Assembly: GCF_947494015.1 (NCBI RefSeq)
Contig: NZ_CANLTL010000004.1
Coordinates: forward strand, 240,291 to 304,290
Length of the DNA stretch: 64,000 bases
Direction: 5' to 3'
Source: an uncultured Cellulomonas sp.
GTDB lineage: Bacteria > Actinomycetota > Actinomycetes > Actinomycetales > Cellulomonadaceae
In this document: positions 18,972 to 29,201 of the stretch, one piece after another
Numbering within the stretch: the first letter of the stretch is position 1
Layout: each line of letters opens with the position of its first letter
Made by a program: the position numbers and the translations under genes
Notes under the pieces: generated by a model
Seen by the model: only the letters and a program-made list of their open reading frames with translations
Told to the model about the DNA's origin: nothing
Database searches by the model: none

Positions 18972-19736
18972 TCAGGCCGGGCGGCGGCGGGACGAGAAGC
19001 TGTGCTCCAGGCGCAGGCCCAGCCGGGTGTAGAGCCGCCGGGCGACGTCGTTGCTCGCGTACAGGCCCAGGGTCACCATCGGCGGTCCGACGTCGGGCAC
19101 CACCGCCAGGCAGTCCCGCACGGCGGCGGTCATCACCGCGCCGGCCAGGCCCTGTCCCCGGGTGACGGGGTCGACGCCGAGCGAGACCAGGTGGGGCGGG
19201 AGGCCCGGCGCCAGCCGGACCGCCCCCACGACCGCCATGAGGCGGCCGTCCTGCCGGGTGCCCCACCAGCCGATCAGGCGCTGGTCGTCCGGCGCCGTGC
19301 TGGCGGTGGGGTGTGCGCGGGACAGGCACTCGGCGACCTCGTCGACCGTGGCCGGCCCGAGCGGCAGTCGCTCGGCCGCCGCGCCGTCGCCGGTCAGGGG
19401 CTGCGGCGTCCACATCCAGTCCCACTCCGAGCCCTCTGCCGCGAAGCCGAGCGCCGCGCGCACCCCGTCGTCGACCTGGTCCAGCGCACCGCGCGCGAGC
19501 GTGGCGTACCCGGCCCCGGCCAGCGCGTCGGCGTCCTCGTCGACCGCGCGGGCCAGCAGCCCGGCGAGCGTCCCCGGGTGCCCGATGCCGAACAGCCCGC
19601 ACCCGCGGCCGGGACCGTCCGCGACCGCGAGCAGTGCGTCGTCGGCCGACCGAACCGCGGTCAGATCGGCCGGGGCGTGCTCACCGAGCAGGTACGGCGA
19701 CCCGGACCACGGGGCAGGGAGGTCGACGACCCTCAC
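18972..19736 (-). CDS. GNAT family N-acetyltransferase
   Basis: [23 protein letters not shown]; ...[27 protein letters not shown]. Confidence 0.85.
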   Translation of the reverse strand: MRVVDLPAPWSGSPYLLGEHAPADLTAVRSADDALLAVADGPGRGCGLFGIGHPGTLAGLLARAVDEDADALAGAGYATLARGALDQVDDGVRAALGFAAEGSEWDWMWTPQPLTGDGAAAERLPLGPATVDEVAECLSRAHPTASTAPDDQRLIGWWGTRQDGRLMAVVGAVRLAPGLPPHLVSLGVDPVTRGQGLAGAVMTAAVRDCLAVVPDVGPPMVTLGLYASNDVARRLYTRLGLRLEHSFSSRRRPA

Positions 19737-21610
19737 TGCTGCGGGACGACAGCCGCCGATCCGCCGCCGGCCGCGGCCGCGGCGGTGCCCTGCGTGGCGA
19801 CCGACCCGGCCGGCCCGGCTGACCCGTCCGACCTCGCCGACCCCGCGGAGCCGGGGGCGGCGGGCTTGGCGTCCACCCCCGCCTCCCGCCGCTGCTCGGG
19901 CGTGATCGGCGCCGGCGCGCCGGTCAGCGGGTCGTACCCGCCGCCCGACTTCGGGAACGCGATGACGTCGCGGATGGAGTCCGACCCGGTGAGCAGCGTC
20001 AGGATCCGGTCCCAGCCGAACGCGATGCCGCCGTGCGGCGGCGCACCGAACGCGAAGGCGTCGAGCAGGAAGCCGAACTTCTCCTGGGCCTCGGCCGCAC
20101 CGATGCCCATGACCTCGAACACCCGCTGCTGGACGTCGCGGCGGTGGATACGGATCGACCCGCCGCCGATCTCGTTGCCGTTGCAGACGATGTCGTAGGC
20201 GTACGCCAGGGCCTCCCCCGGGCTCTCCTCGAACCGGTCGATCCAGTCGGGGGTGGGCGAGGTGAACGCGTGGTGCACCGCGGTCCACGACCCGCCGCCG
20301 ACGGCGACGTCGTCGTCCTCGCCGGTGGGCTTGAACAGGGGCGCGTCCACGACCCAGACGAACGCCCACTGCTCGGGGTCGATCAGCCCGCAGCGGCGAC
20401 CGATCTCCAGGCGGGCTGCGCCCAGCAGCGCCCGGGCGTCGGACGCGGTTCCCGCACCGAAGAAGACGCAGTCGCCCGGCTGGGCCCCGACGGCCTCGAC
20501 CAGGCCGGCGCGCTCGGCGTCGGACAGGTTCTTGGCCACGGGCCCGCCCAGCTCGCCGTCCTCGCCGACTGTGACGTAGGCCAGCCCCTTGGCGCCACGC
20601 TGCTTGGCCCAGTCCTGCCAGGCGTCGAACGTGCGGCGCGGCTGCGAACCGCCACCGGGCATGACGACGGCTCCCACGTACGGGGCCTGGAAGACGCGGA
20701 ACGGCGTCGCGCGGAAGTAGTCGGTGAGCTCGACCAGCTCCTGGCCGAAGCGCAGGTCGGGCTTGTCGGACCCGTAGCGCGCCATCGCGTCGGCGAAGGT
20801 CATCCGCGGGATGGGCGTCGGGATGGTGTAGCCGATCAGGTCCCACAGGGATCCGAGGATCTGCTCCGCGACCGCGATGACGTCGTCCTGCTCGACGAAG
20901 CTCATCTCGACGTCGAGCTGGGTGAACTCCGGCTGCCGGTCGGCGCGGAAGTCCTCGTCGCGGTAGCAGCGCGCGATCTGGTAGTAGCGCTCCATCCCGG
21001 CGACCATGAGCAGCTGCTTGAACAGCTGCGGGGACTGCGGCAGCGCGTACCACGACCCCGGCGCCAGGCGCGCGGGGACGACGAAGTCCCGCGCCCCCTC
21101 GGGCGTCGAGCGGGTCAGCGTCGGGGTCTCGACCTCGACGAAGTCCTGCGCGTCCAGCACCCGCCGTGCGGCCGCGTTCGCCTTCGCCCGCAGGCGCAGC
21201 GCGGCGGCCGGTGCGGGCCGGCGCAGGTCGAGGTAGCGGTGGCGCAGCCGCGCCTCCTCGCCGACCGTCTCGTCCAGCGCGGACGACACCTGGAACGGCA
21301 GCGGCGCGGACTCGTTGAGCACGACGACGTCGGCCGCCACCAGCTCCACCTCGCCCGTCGGCAGGTTCGGGTTCTCGTTGCCCTCGGGCCGACGTCCCAC
21401 CTCACCGGTCACCTGGAGCACGTACTCGTTGCGCAGGCCGTGCGCGACGGCCTCGTCGCGGATGACCACCTGCGCGATGCCGGACGCGTCCCGCAGGTCG
21501 ATGAACGCCACCCCGCCGTGATCGCGGCGCCGGTCGACCCAACCCGTGAGGGTGACGGTCTGGCCGGTGTGCTCGGCTCGCAGCGAGCCGGCGGTGTGGG
21601 TGCGGAGCAC
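19733..21610 (-). CDS. aspS: Aspartyl-tRNA synthetase
   Basis: [41 protein letters not shown]; class II aaRS motifs; Ala/Gly/Ser-rich C-terminal tail. Confidence 0.97.
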   Translation of the reverse strand: MLRTHTAGSLRAEHTGQTVTLTGWVDRRRDHGGVAFIDLRDASGIAQVVIRDEAVAHGLRNEYVLQVTGEVGRRPEGNENPNLPTGEVELVAADVVVLNESAPLPFQVSSALDETVGEEARLRHRYLDLRRPAPAAALRLRAKANAAARRVLDAQDFVEVETPTLTRSTPEGARDFVVPARLAPGSWYALPQSPQLFKQLLMVAGMERYYQIARCYRDEDFRADRQPEFTQLDVEMSFVEQDDVIAVAEQILGSLWDLIGYTIPTPIPRMTFADAMARYGSDKPDLRFGQELVELTDYFRATPFRVFQAPYVGAVVMPGGGSQPRRTFDAWQDWAKQRGAKGLAYVTVGEDGELGGPVAKNLSDAERAGLVEAVGAQPGDCVFFGAGTASDARALLGAARLEIGRRCGLIDPEQWAFVWVVDAPLFKPTGEDDDVAVGGGSWTAVHHAFTSPTPDWIDRFEESPGEALAYAYDIVCNGNEIGGGSIRIHRRDVQQRVFEVMGIGAAEAQEKFGFLLDAFAFGAPPHGGIAFGWDRILTLLTGSDSIRDVIAFPKSGGGYDPLTGAPAPITPEQRREAGVDAKPAAPGSAGSARSDGSAGPAGSVATQGTAAAAAGGGSAAVVPQQ

Positions 21611-21745
21611 GGAGTGGGTTCCTTCCGGGAGGGTCGGCGCGCCGCTGTCGGCGCCCGGTCGAGTCTAGTGGCGACGCGCGGGAGGTCCTGCGGAGGCGGC
21701 ACACTGGCCGCGGTCCGTCCGCCGTCGTCCCGTCAGGAGCCCGTC

Positions 21746-22213
21746 ATGGCCCGCACCATCGCCACCGCCGACCGCATCTCGCGCGCCGAGCTGCTCGAGT
21801 TCGTCCGGCCGCGCCACCACGCCGTCCTGATGACCACGCGCGCCTCGGGCCTGCCGCAGCTGTCGCCGGTGACCTGCGGCCTGGACGACGACGGCCGGCT
21901 CGTCGTGTCGACGTACCCCGAGCGCGCCAAGGCGGTGAACCTGCGCCGCGACCCGCGGGCGTCCGCGTGCGTGCTGTCCGACGACTTCGGTGGCGCGTGG
22001 GTGCAGGTCGACGGCACCGCCGAGGTCATCGACATGCCCGACGCCGTGGAGCCGCTGGTCGAGTACTACCGCAACATCGCCGGTGAGCACCCGGACTGGG
22101 ACGAGTACCGCGAGGCCATGCGCCGCCAGGACAAGTCGCTCATCCGCCTGACCATCGACTCCTGGGGGCCGGTCGCGACCGGCGGCTTCCCCGCCCGCCT
22201 CGCCGACGCCTGA
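21746..22213 (+). CDS. PPOX class F420-dependent oxidoreductase
   Basis: FVRPRHHAVLMTTRASGLPQLSPVTCGLDDDGRLVVSTYPERAKAVNLRRDPRASACVL. Confidence 0.87.
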   Translation: MARTIATADRISRAELLEFVRPRHHAVLMTTRASGLPQLSPVTCGLDDDGRLVVSTYPERAKAVNLRRDPRASACVLSDDFGGAWVQVDGTAEVIDMPDAVEPLVEYYRNIAGEHPDWDEYREAMRRQDKSLIRLTIDSWGPVATGGFPARLADA

Positions 22214-22249
22214 CGATCCCGGGCTGCCGGTCGGTCGGCGGCCCGTGCC

Positions 22250-23335
22250 TCAGAACAGCGTGGGCTGAAGACCGCCGGGCTCGAGCGCCCCCACGTGCGC
22301 CGTCGGCCCGTCCGCGCCCCAGCCGACCAGGCTCCCGGTCGGGAACGAGCCCTCCTCGGGCCGCGGGATGCCCCCGGCCTGCCGCTCGGACCGGCGGTCG
22401 AAGCCGTGGGCACGCAGCAGCGGCGCGGTGCGCTCGCGCAGCCAGTCCCTGTACCGGGTGGGCACGTAGGCGCCGGTCGCGTACAGCCGCCGGTACCGAC
22501 CCACGAGGCTCGGGTGCTCACGAGCCAGCCAGTCGAGGTACCACGGCTTGACCGAGCCGCGCAGGTGCAGCGGCAGCACCGTGACCCCGGTCGCGCCCGC
22601 GTCGGCGAGCTCGCCCAGCAGCGCGTCCAGGTGCTCCACGGTGTCGGTGAGCCATGGCAGCACCGGGGCGACCATCACCCCGCAGGGCAGGCCGGCGTCC
22701 CGGACGGCGCGGACGAGGTCGAGCCGCGCGCGCGGCAGCGGGGTCCCCGGCTCCACCGCCTGCTGCAGGGCCGGGTCGAGCACGGCCAGGGAGACGCCGA
22801 TGCCGACGGGGACCGCGGCGGCGGCGCGCTGCAGCAGCGGCAGGTCCCGGCGCAACAGCGGTCCCTTGGTGAGGATGGAGAACGGCGTGCCGCTGCCGGC
22901 GAGCGCCTCGATGATGCCCGGCATGAGCCCGTAACGGCCCTCCGGGCGCTGGTACGGGTCGGTGTTGGTGCCGAGCGCGACGTGCTCGCGCCGCCACGAC
23001 GGGCGCGCGAGCTCCGCGCGCAGCACCTCGACGACGTTCGTCTTGACGACGACCTGCGTCTCGAAGTCGCGCCCGGCGTCGAGGTCCAGGTACTCGTGCG
23101 TGGGGCGCGCGTAGCAGTAGGTGCACGCGTGCAGGCAGCCGCGCGTCGGGTTGACGGTCCACCGGAACGGCATGCTGGACGCGGGCGGCACCTTGTTCAG
23201 CGCGCTCTTGCACGCCACCTCGTGGAACGTGACGCCGGCGAAGTCCGGTGTCCGCACGCTGCGCACCAGCCCCGCCAGGGTCAGCCCCGGCAGCACGCCG
23301 TCGGTCCCCGCCACCCGCTGCCCGTCCCATCGCAC
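22250..23335 (-). CDS. Rv2578c-family radical SAM protein (DNA-damage regulon type)
   Basis: NPTRGCLHACTYCYARPTHEYLDLDAGRDFETQVVVKTN; GTG start at 23335 (VRWDGQR) preferred over ATG at 23353, which lies inside the SOS box. Confidence 0.88.
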   Translation of the reverse strand: MRWDGQRVAGTDGVLPGLTLAGLVRSVRTPDFAGVTFHEVACKSALNKVPPASSMPFRWTVNPTRGCLHACTYCYARPTHEYLDLDAGRDFETQVVVKTNVVEVLRAELARPSWRREHVALGTNTDPYQRPEGRYGLMPGIIEALAGSGTPFSILTKGPLLRRDLPLLQRAAAAVPVGIGVSLAVLDPALQQAVEPGTPLPRARLDLVRAVRDAGLPCGVMVAPVLPWLTDTVEHLDALLGELADAGATGVTVLPLHLRGSVKPWYLDWLAREHPSLVGRYRRLYATGAYVPTRYRDWLRERTAPLLRAHGFDRRSERQAGGIPRPEEGSFPTGSLVGWGADGPTAHVGALEPGGLQPTLF

Positions 23336-23343
23336 CCGCGCAG

Positions 23344-23359
23344 TCGAACACATGTTCGA
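23344..23359 (-). promoter_or_regulatory. LexA SOS box
   Basis: TCGAAC-ACAT-GTTCGA perfect match to actinobacterial SOS box, extended symmetry GCAGTCGAAC-ACAT-GTTCGACTGC. Confidence 0.9.
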
Positions 23360-23427
23360 CTGCCGCGCAAGGCTCGTCCCGGCGAGGGCCTCGGGCCGCG
23401 CGCGGCGCAGGCCGCGCGTCGACCGGG

Positions 23428-24852
23428 TCAGACGGCGGGCACCACCTGGGGCCACCGGTCTGCGGCGGGCGGCTCCCAGGTCGCCGGATCCGCCTCGACC
23501 TGTTCCCCCGACCGGATGTCCTTGACCTGGTCCGCGGTGGCCCCGACCGTCGAGCCGTCGTCGGCGGTGCCGGCCGGCAGGCCCGGGAACCAGACGAACG
23601 GGACCCCGCGCCGGTCGGCGTACCGGATCTGCTTGCCGAACTTCGCAGCGGTCGGCGCGACCTCCACCGGGATCCCCCGGGCTCGCAGCGCCGTCGCGAC
23701 CGCGTCGGACACGGCGCGGGTGTCCTCGCTGGTGACGGCGACGACGACGGCGCTGGGGACGGACCTCGACGCCCGGACCAGGCCCGCGGAGAGCAGCCGG
23801 GACACCAGCCGCGACACCCCGACCGACAGGCCGACCCCCGGGTACGTGGTCGCGCCGTCCGACGCGAGGGTGTCGTAGCGCCCGCCGGAGCAGATCGAGC
23901 CGAGGCCCTCGTGCCCGACCAGCACGGTCTCGTAGACCGAGCCCGTGTAGTAGTCGAGCCCCCGCGCGATCCGCAGGTCCGCGACGACGACGCCCGGTGC
24001 GCGCTGCGCCGCGGCCGCCACCAGCGCACGGAGCTCGCCGAGGCCGGTCTCCAGCAGGTCGGACACCACCCCGTGCCGGGCGGCGAGGTCACGCACGCGG
24101 TCCACGACGCCGGTGTCGGCACCGGAGATCGCGGCCAGGTCCAGGCACGCGGTGGCCTGCTCGGGCGTGGCTGCCGCCTCGGCGACCAGGAGCTCGGCGA
24201 CGGCGTCGGGCCCGATCTTGTCCAGCTTGTCGATGCTGCGCAGGACGGCGTCGACGTCGTCCAGGCCGAGCCCCCGGTAGAAGCCCTCGGCGACCCGGCG
24301 GTTGTTGACCATGATCCGCACCGGAGGCATCCCGATCGACGCCAGGGAGCCGAGCGCCTCGGCGATCACCAGCGGCAGCTCGACCTCGTAGTGGCCGGGC
24401 AGCTCGCCGGCACCCACCACGTCGATGTCGGCCTGGACGAACTCCCGGAACCGCCCGTCCTGGGGGCGCTCACCGCGCCACACCTTCTGCACCTGGTACC
24501 GCTTGAACGGGAAGGCGAGGTGGCCGGCGTTCTCCAGCACGTACCGGGCGAACGGCACGGTGAGGTCGAAGTGCAGGCCGAGCTGACGGTCGTCCGCGGC
24601 CCGGGCAGCGTCGACGGCCTCGGCGGCGGTCGTCCACGGGGTGTCCTCCTGGAGCCGGCGCAGGACGTAGACCTCCTTCGACGTCTCGCCCTTGCGCAGC
24701 AGCTGGTCCAGGGGCTCCACCGCCCGCGTCTCGATCCCGGCGAACCCGTGGAGCTCGAAGGTGCGCTGCAGCGCCGCCAGGACGTGCTGCTCGACGATGC
24801 GGTCAGCAGGCAGCCACTCGGGGAATCCGGACAGGGGGGTGGGACGGGCCAT
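23428..24852 (-). CDS. hisS: Histidyl-tRNA synthetase
   Basis: Class II aaRS motifs; ARGLDYYTGSVYE. Confidence 0.95.
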   Translation of the reverse strand: MARPTPLSGFPEWLPADRIVEQHVLAALQRTFELHGFAGIETRAVEPLDQLLRKGETSKEVYVLRRLQEDTPWTTAAEAVDAARAADDRQLGLHFDLTVPFARYVLENAGHLAFPFKRYQVQKVWRGERPQDGRFREFVQADIDVVGAGELPGHYEVELPLVIAEALGSLASIGMPPVRIMVNNRRVAEGFYRGLGLDDVDAVLRSIDKLDKIGPDAVAELLVAEAAATPEQATACLDLAAISGADTGVVDRVRDLAARHGVVSDLLETGLGELRALVAAAAQRAPGVVVADLRIARGLDYYTGSVYETVLVGHEGLGSICSGGRYDTLASDGATTYPGVGLSVGVSRLVSRLLSAGLVRASRSVPSAVVVAVTSEDTRAVSDAVATALRARGIPVEVAPTAAKFGKQIRYADRRGVPFVWFPGLPAGTADDGSTVGATADQVKDIRSGEQVEADPATWEPPAADRWPQVVPAV

Positions 24853-24858
24853 GGGCGG

Positions 24859-25638
24859 TCATCCTGCCAGGAAGGAGTTGGTGCGCAGCTCGTGGTCCAG
24901 CCGGGTCACCGGCCCGTGACCGGGCAGGACGAGGGTCGCCTCGGCGAGCGTCGAGACCCGGTCGCGCAGGGTCGTGGTCATGGTCGCGGGGTCCCCGCCC
25001 GGCAGGTCGGTGCGGCCGATGCTGCCCGCGAAGAGCACGTCGCCGGTGAGCGCGGTCCCGCCGGCGTTGTGCAGCAGGTCGCCCAGGGCGGGCGTGTCGG
25101 GCAGCTCGCTGCCCGGTCCCGGGACGCCGGCGAGCAGCAGGACCGTCGCGCCCTCGGTGTGCCCGGGCGCGTGGACGGCGAGCATCGGCGCCCCGCCGAA
25201 GCGCAGACCAGCGAGGTCCGGCTCGGCCGCCTGCGGCCCGATGTCCCAGGTCTGCACCCGGTCGGGGCGTCGGTACTGCGACGGAGGCATGCCCGCCGCG
25301 GCGAGGGCCTGGGCGAGCGGACCCTCGGCGTCATGCATGCCCGCGGCGATCGGGCCCAGGGTGCCGAAGGGGTCGTCCAGCCGGTACTCGTCCGCGCCGT
25401 GCAGGTGCAGGGCGACGCCGTAGCGGTCGCCGAGGTGCGCTGCGTCCCAGGTGTGGTCGACGTGCCCGTGCGTCGCCAGCAGGGCGACCGGGCGGAGCCG
25501 GTGCCGGGTCACGGCGGCCTCCACCGCGGCCGCCACGCCCCCGCCGGGGTCGACGATGACGCAGGAGACGCCGTCGTCGGCGACCAGCACGTAGCAGTTC
25601 GTCGCGAACACGGGCGCGACGGCGGTCAGGATGAGCAT
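24859..25638 (-). CDS. MBL fold metallo-hydrolase (glyoxalase II-like)
   Basis: THGHVDHTWDA, HAPGHTEGATVLLL, LPGHGPVTRL. Confidence 0.9.
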   Translation of the reverse strand: MLILTAVAPVFATNCYVLVADDGVSCVIVDPGGGVAAAVEAAVTRHRLRPVALLATHGHVDHTWDAAHLGDRYGVALHLHGADEYRLDDPFGTLGPIAAGMHDAEGPLAQALAAAGMPPSQYRRPDRVQTWDIGPQAAEPDLAGLRFGGAPMLAVHAPGHTEGATVLLLAGVPGPGSELPDTPALGDLLHNAGGTALTGDVLFAGSIGRTDLPGGDPATMTTTLRDRVSTLAEATLVLPGHGPVTRLDHELRTNSFLAG

Positions 25639-25764
25639 GGGCTCAGGCTACTGACGACGGCGGGCCCGGATCGGCGAGGCGGATCGACCCGGTGTCTTGC
25701 CTAGACTGTGCGCGCGGGCGGTGCCGACCGGTCGCGCCGCGACCACGTGCCACGAGGAGGTCTG

Positions 25765-26496
25765 GTGTCGCCCCCGAGCAAGCGCGAGCGCGAGACCGCA
25801 CGCCGGCGCCTGGAGCGCCGCGAGCAGCTCGCGGCCCAGCAGGCGGCGGCCCGCGCGCACCGGCGGCGGGTCGCGCTCGCCGCCCTCGCGGTGCTGGTCG
25901 CCCTCGTGCTCGTCGTCGTCGCCGTCGTCGTCCTCGGGGACGACGACGCACCGGGCGCCCAGCGCACGACGGCACCCGACCCGTCGGTCGCCGAGGACCG
26001 GATCTGGACCGGGACGATCAGCACCGACGTCGGGGACCTCGGCATCGAGCTCGACGGCACCGCGGCACCGCAGTCGGTCGCCTCGTTCGTGACCCTGGCC
26101 CGGGACGGCTACTTCGACGAGACGTCGTGCCACCGCCTGACGACGGGCGGCACCCTCAAGGTGCTGCAGTGCGGCGACCCCACCGGCAGCGGCAGCGGCG
26201 GGCCGGGCTACAGGTTCGGGCCGGTCGAGAACGCGCCGGCGGACGACGTCTACCCGGCGGGCACGATCGCCATGGCTCGCGTCGGCAACGACGCGCGGTC
26301 CATGGGGAGCCAGTTCTTCCTCGTGTACGAGGACTCGATGATTCCCGCCGATCAGGCGGGTGGCTACACCGTTCTCGGCCGCATCACGTCCGGCTTGGAC
26401 GTCGTGCAGGCAGTCGCGGACGCCGGCGTAGAGGGCGGTGGGTCCGACGGACGCCCCGCCACCGGTGTCACCATCCAGGGAGTTGAGACCCAGTGA
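25765..26496 (+). CDS. Cyclophilin-type peptidyl-prolyl isomerase, membrane anchored
   Basis: GAGGAGG RBS then GTG; TM; SVASFVTLARDGYFDETSCHRLTT, SMGSQFFLVYEDS. Confidence 0.9.
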   Translation: MSPPSKRERETARRRLERREQLAAQQAAARAHRRRVALAALAVLVALVLVVVAVVVLGDDDAPGAQRTTAPDPSVAEDRIWTGTISTDVGDLGIELDGTAAPQSVASFVTLARDGYFDETSCHRLTTGGTLKVLQCGDPTGSGSGGPGYRFGPVENAPADDVYPAGTIAMARVGNDARSMGSQFFLVYEDSMIPADQAGGYTVLGRITSGLDVVQAVADAGVEGGGSDGRPATGVTIQGVETQ

Positions 26497-28424
26497 CCGA
26501 GCACACCACCGACACCACCGGCGACGACACGCAGCGTGGGGGGCCGGCCGCTCCCGAGACCCCCGAACCCGTCGCCGACTCGCCGGACACGTCGCCGTCC
26601 GCGGCGACGGAGGCCACCGACGAGCCGACCGACGCCGCGCAGACCACCGAGCCGGAGGCCGACGGCGCACCAGCCGAGCCGGAGGCCGACGCCGCAGCAG
26701 CCGAGGCCGAGCCGGACGCCGCCCCCGTGGTCCCGGCGTCCGACGAGGCGCCCACTCCCGACGTGCCGTCCAGCGAGACGTCGGACGCGCGAGGCGACGG
26801 GCTGGCCGTGCCCGCGGCAGAGGCCGCCGGACTCACCGCCCCGGACCCCGACGCCGCGCCGGCGGACCAGGCGCGGGTGGCGCCGGCGGAGCCCGGGGCG
26901 ACGACGTCCGTGGACGCGGACCAGCTGGCCGAGCCCGCGACGGAGGCCGTCGAGGCCCCCGCGGAGCCGGCCGGCACCGCGGACACCGCGCCGTCGTCAG
27001 GCACCGCGCCGTCGTCAGGCACCGCGCCGTCGTCAGGCACTGCGCCGTCGCCGCGTCCGGCACCGCGCCCCATGCCGCGGCCGGTGCCCCGCCCGTCCGC
27101 GCGAGCACCGCAGGCCCCGACCGCCGCGGCCGCGCCCGCGGCGCCCGTCGCCCCGCCGCAGGACGCCGCCGAGGCCGCACATGCCGCGACCTTCGGCCGG
27201 GTCGACGACGAGGGCACCGTGTACGTCCGCGAGGGGGACGGCGAGCGTGCCGTCGGGCAGTTCCCGGGTGCGACCGCCGAGGAGGCGCTGGCGCTGTACG
27301 TCCGCCGGTACCTGGACCTGCACGCGAAGGTCGTGCTGTTCGAGGCGCGGATCGGCTCGGCCGACCTGCCGGCCAAGGAGGTCGACCAGACGCTCGCCAA
27401 GCTCACCGAGGAGCTCGCCGAGCCGGCGGCCGTCGGCGACCTCGAGGGGCTGCGCGGGCGCCTGGAGGCGCTGCGGTCCGTCGCGGCCGAGCGTCGTGCC
27501 GCGGCCGACGCCGAGCGGGCGGCCGCGAAGGAGGCCGCCGTCGCTGCGCGCACCGCCATCGTCGAGCAGGCCGAGAAGATCGCCGGCACCGACCCCGAGC
27601 GGATCCAGTGGCGGCCGGCCGGCGAGCAGCTGCGCCAGCTGCTCGACCAGTGGAAGGACGCCCAGCGCCACGGTCCGCGCATCGACCGGCCGACCGAGGA
27701 GTCGCTGTGGAAGCGGTTCAGCCACGCGCGCACCACCTTCGACCGTGAGCGGCGGCACTTCTTCGCCGAGCTCGAGAGCCGCAACGCCACGGCCCGCGCG
27801 GCCAAGGAGGCGCTCGTCGCACAGGCCGAGCGCCTGTCCGCGAGCACCGACTGGGGCGTCACCGCCGGGGCGTACCGCGACCTGATGGCGCAGTGGAAGG
27901 CCAGCGGCCGCGCGAGCCGCAAGGACGACGACGCGCTCTGGGCCCGGTTCCGCGCCGCGCAGGACGCCTTCTTCTCCGCGCGCGACGCCGCCTCCGCCGA
28001 GACCGACGCCGAGTTCCGGGCGAACCTCGAGGTCAAGGAGGCGCTGCTGGTCGAGGCCGAGCGGCTGGTGCCGATCAAGGACCTGGCCGCAGCCAAGTCG
28101 GCGCTGCGCTCGATCCAGGACCGGTGGGACGCGGCGGGCAAGGTCCCGCGCGCCGACCTCCAGCGTGTGGAGGGCCGGCTCCGGGCGGTGGAGAACGCGG
28201 TCCGCGACGCCGACCAGTCGGCGTGGACCCGCGGCAACCCCGAGACCCGGGCCCGCGCGGAGGGTGCGGCCGCGCAGCTCGAGGCCGCGATCGCGGGGCT
28301 GCGGGCGGACCTCGAGGCCGCCCAGGCGGCCGGGGACGCCCGGCGCATCGCCGAGGCCCAGGCCGCGCTCGACGCGCGCACCGCCTGGCTCGAGCAGGTC
28401 CGGCGCGCGGCCGAGACGTCCTGA
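26493..28424 (+). CDS. DUF349 domain-containing protein with long disordered N-terminus
   Basis: Repeated W..AG..R.L..QWK....R..R..D..LW.RFR.A.D.FF motif. Confidence 0.9.
   Translation: MTEHTTDTTGDDTQRGGPAAPETPEPVADSPDTSPSAATEATDEPTDAAQTTEPEADGAPAEPEADAAAAEAEPDAAPVVPASDEAPTPDVPSSETSDARGDGLAVPAAEAAGLTAPDPDAAPADQARVAPAEPGATTSVDADQLAEPATEAVEAPAEPAGTADTAPSSGTAPSSGTAPSSGTAPSPRPAPRPMPRPVPRPSARAPQAPTAAAAPAAPVAPPQDAAEAAHAATFGRVDDEGTVYVREGDGERAVGQFPGATAEEALALYVRRYLDLHAKVVLFEARIGSADLPAKEVDQTLAKLTEELAEPAAVGDLEGLRGRLEALRSVAAERRAAADAERAAAKEAAVAARTAIVEQAEKIAGTDPERIQWRPAGEQLRQLLDQWKDAQRHGPRIDRPTEESLWKRFSHARTTFDRERRHFFAELESRNATARAAKEALVAQAERLSASTDWGVTAGAYRDLMAQWKASGRASRKDDDALWARFRAAQDAFFSARDAASAETDAEFRANLEVKEALLVEAERLVPIKDLAAAKSALRSIQDRWDAAGKVPRADLQRVEGRLRAVENAVRDADQSAWTRGNPETRARAEGAAAQLEAAIAGLRADLEAAQAAGDARRIAEAQAALDARTAWLEQVRRAAETS
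26990..27043 (+). repeat. 3x18-bp in-frame tandem repeat (PSSGTA) in DUF349 gene
   Basis: GCCGTCGTCAGGCACCGC repeated three times (last copy with one substitution). Confidence 0.9.
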
Positions 28425-28431
28425 CCCGCGA

Positions 28432-28458
28432 CCGGTGACCGCCGGGCCCGGTCACCGG
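28432..28458 (+). terminator. Hairpin after DUF349 gene
   Basis: CCGGTGACC / GGTCACCGG arms flanking GCCGGGCCC. Confidence 0.55.
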
Positions 28459-28550
28459 CCGCCGTCCACGGCCCGGGGCGGTGCGCGGCCGTCGTCCACA
28501 CCGGGCGCCGGCCGCGCCACCGCGGGCCGCCCCCGCTGCATCCTTGCTCG

Positions 28551-29201
28551 GTGACCGCCCTCAGGCTGCTCCGGACGTCCTGCCGCACCGTGCCCGACTG
28601 CGTCCGGGTCGACGACGTCGGCCCGGTCACCTGGCAGACCCTGCTGCGCGACGGCGTCCTCGTGCCGGTGTGGGGTGACGTCGCGGTCCCCGCGGGCCGG
28701 CCGGCCGGCCCCGACGTCCGGGCGCTGGCCGTGCGGTGCCTGGTGCCGCCGCGCGCCGTGCTGGGCCGCGCGGCGGCGGTCTGGGTGCACGCCGGTGGAC
28801 CGCAGCCGGCGCGGTTCGCGGTGCTGGTGGCCCCCAAGGTGAGACGGCCCTCGCCGCACCCGGCGCGGGTGCCGCACGAGTGCCCCCTGCCGGCGGGCGA
28901 CGTCGTCCGGCTCGGTGACGTGGCGGTGACGACCGTCGGGCGGACCGCCGTGGACGTGGCACGCCACCTGCCCGAGGACGAGGCCGTGGTGCTCCTGCGG
29001 CGGCTGGCCGCGCACACCGGCCTGGACCTGACCGCCGTCCGGCACGCCGCCGCCGCGCTCGGTGCCCGCGACGGCGGGCCGCGGGTACGGGGCGTGCTCG
29101 CCCGGGCGCAGGGCCCCGGTCCGCCGAGCCCGCCTCAGCCCTCCTCGGCCGCTGCGGTCAGGACTGGGGCGCCGGCACCCCGGACGCCTTGGACCCGGTG
29201 A
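28551..29201 (+). CDS. AbiEi-antitoxin-like domain protein (solitary)
   Basis: ...[54 protein letters not shown] resembles the C-terminal pattern of actinobacterial AbiEi-type proteins; convergent overlap with relA. Confidence 0.6.
   Translation: MTALRLLRTSCRTVPDCVRVDDVGPVTWQTLLRDGVLVPVWGDVAVPAGRPAGPDVRALAVRCLVPPRAVLGRAAAVWVHAGGPQPARFAVLVAPKVRRPSPHPARVPHECPLPAGDVVRLGDVAVTTVGRTAVDVARHLPEDEAVVLLRRLAAHTGLDLTAVRHAAAALGARDGGPRVRGVLARAQGPGPPSPPQPSSAAAVRTGAPAPRTPWTR

Noticed and set aside
15976-19602. 1208-aa - strand ORF across MMPL and LLM genes
   Set aside because: Antisense to two convincing genes; low-complexity Arg/Gly/Asp composition.
26468-29017. 849-aa - strand Ser/Ala-rich ORF antisense to DUF349 gene
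   Set aside because: Composition mirrors the DUF349 low-complexity region; the sense gene follows the PPIase with ATG overlap.
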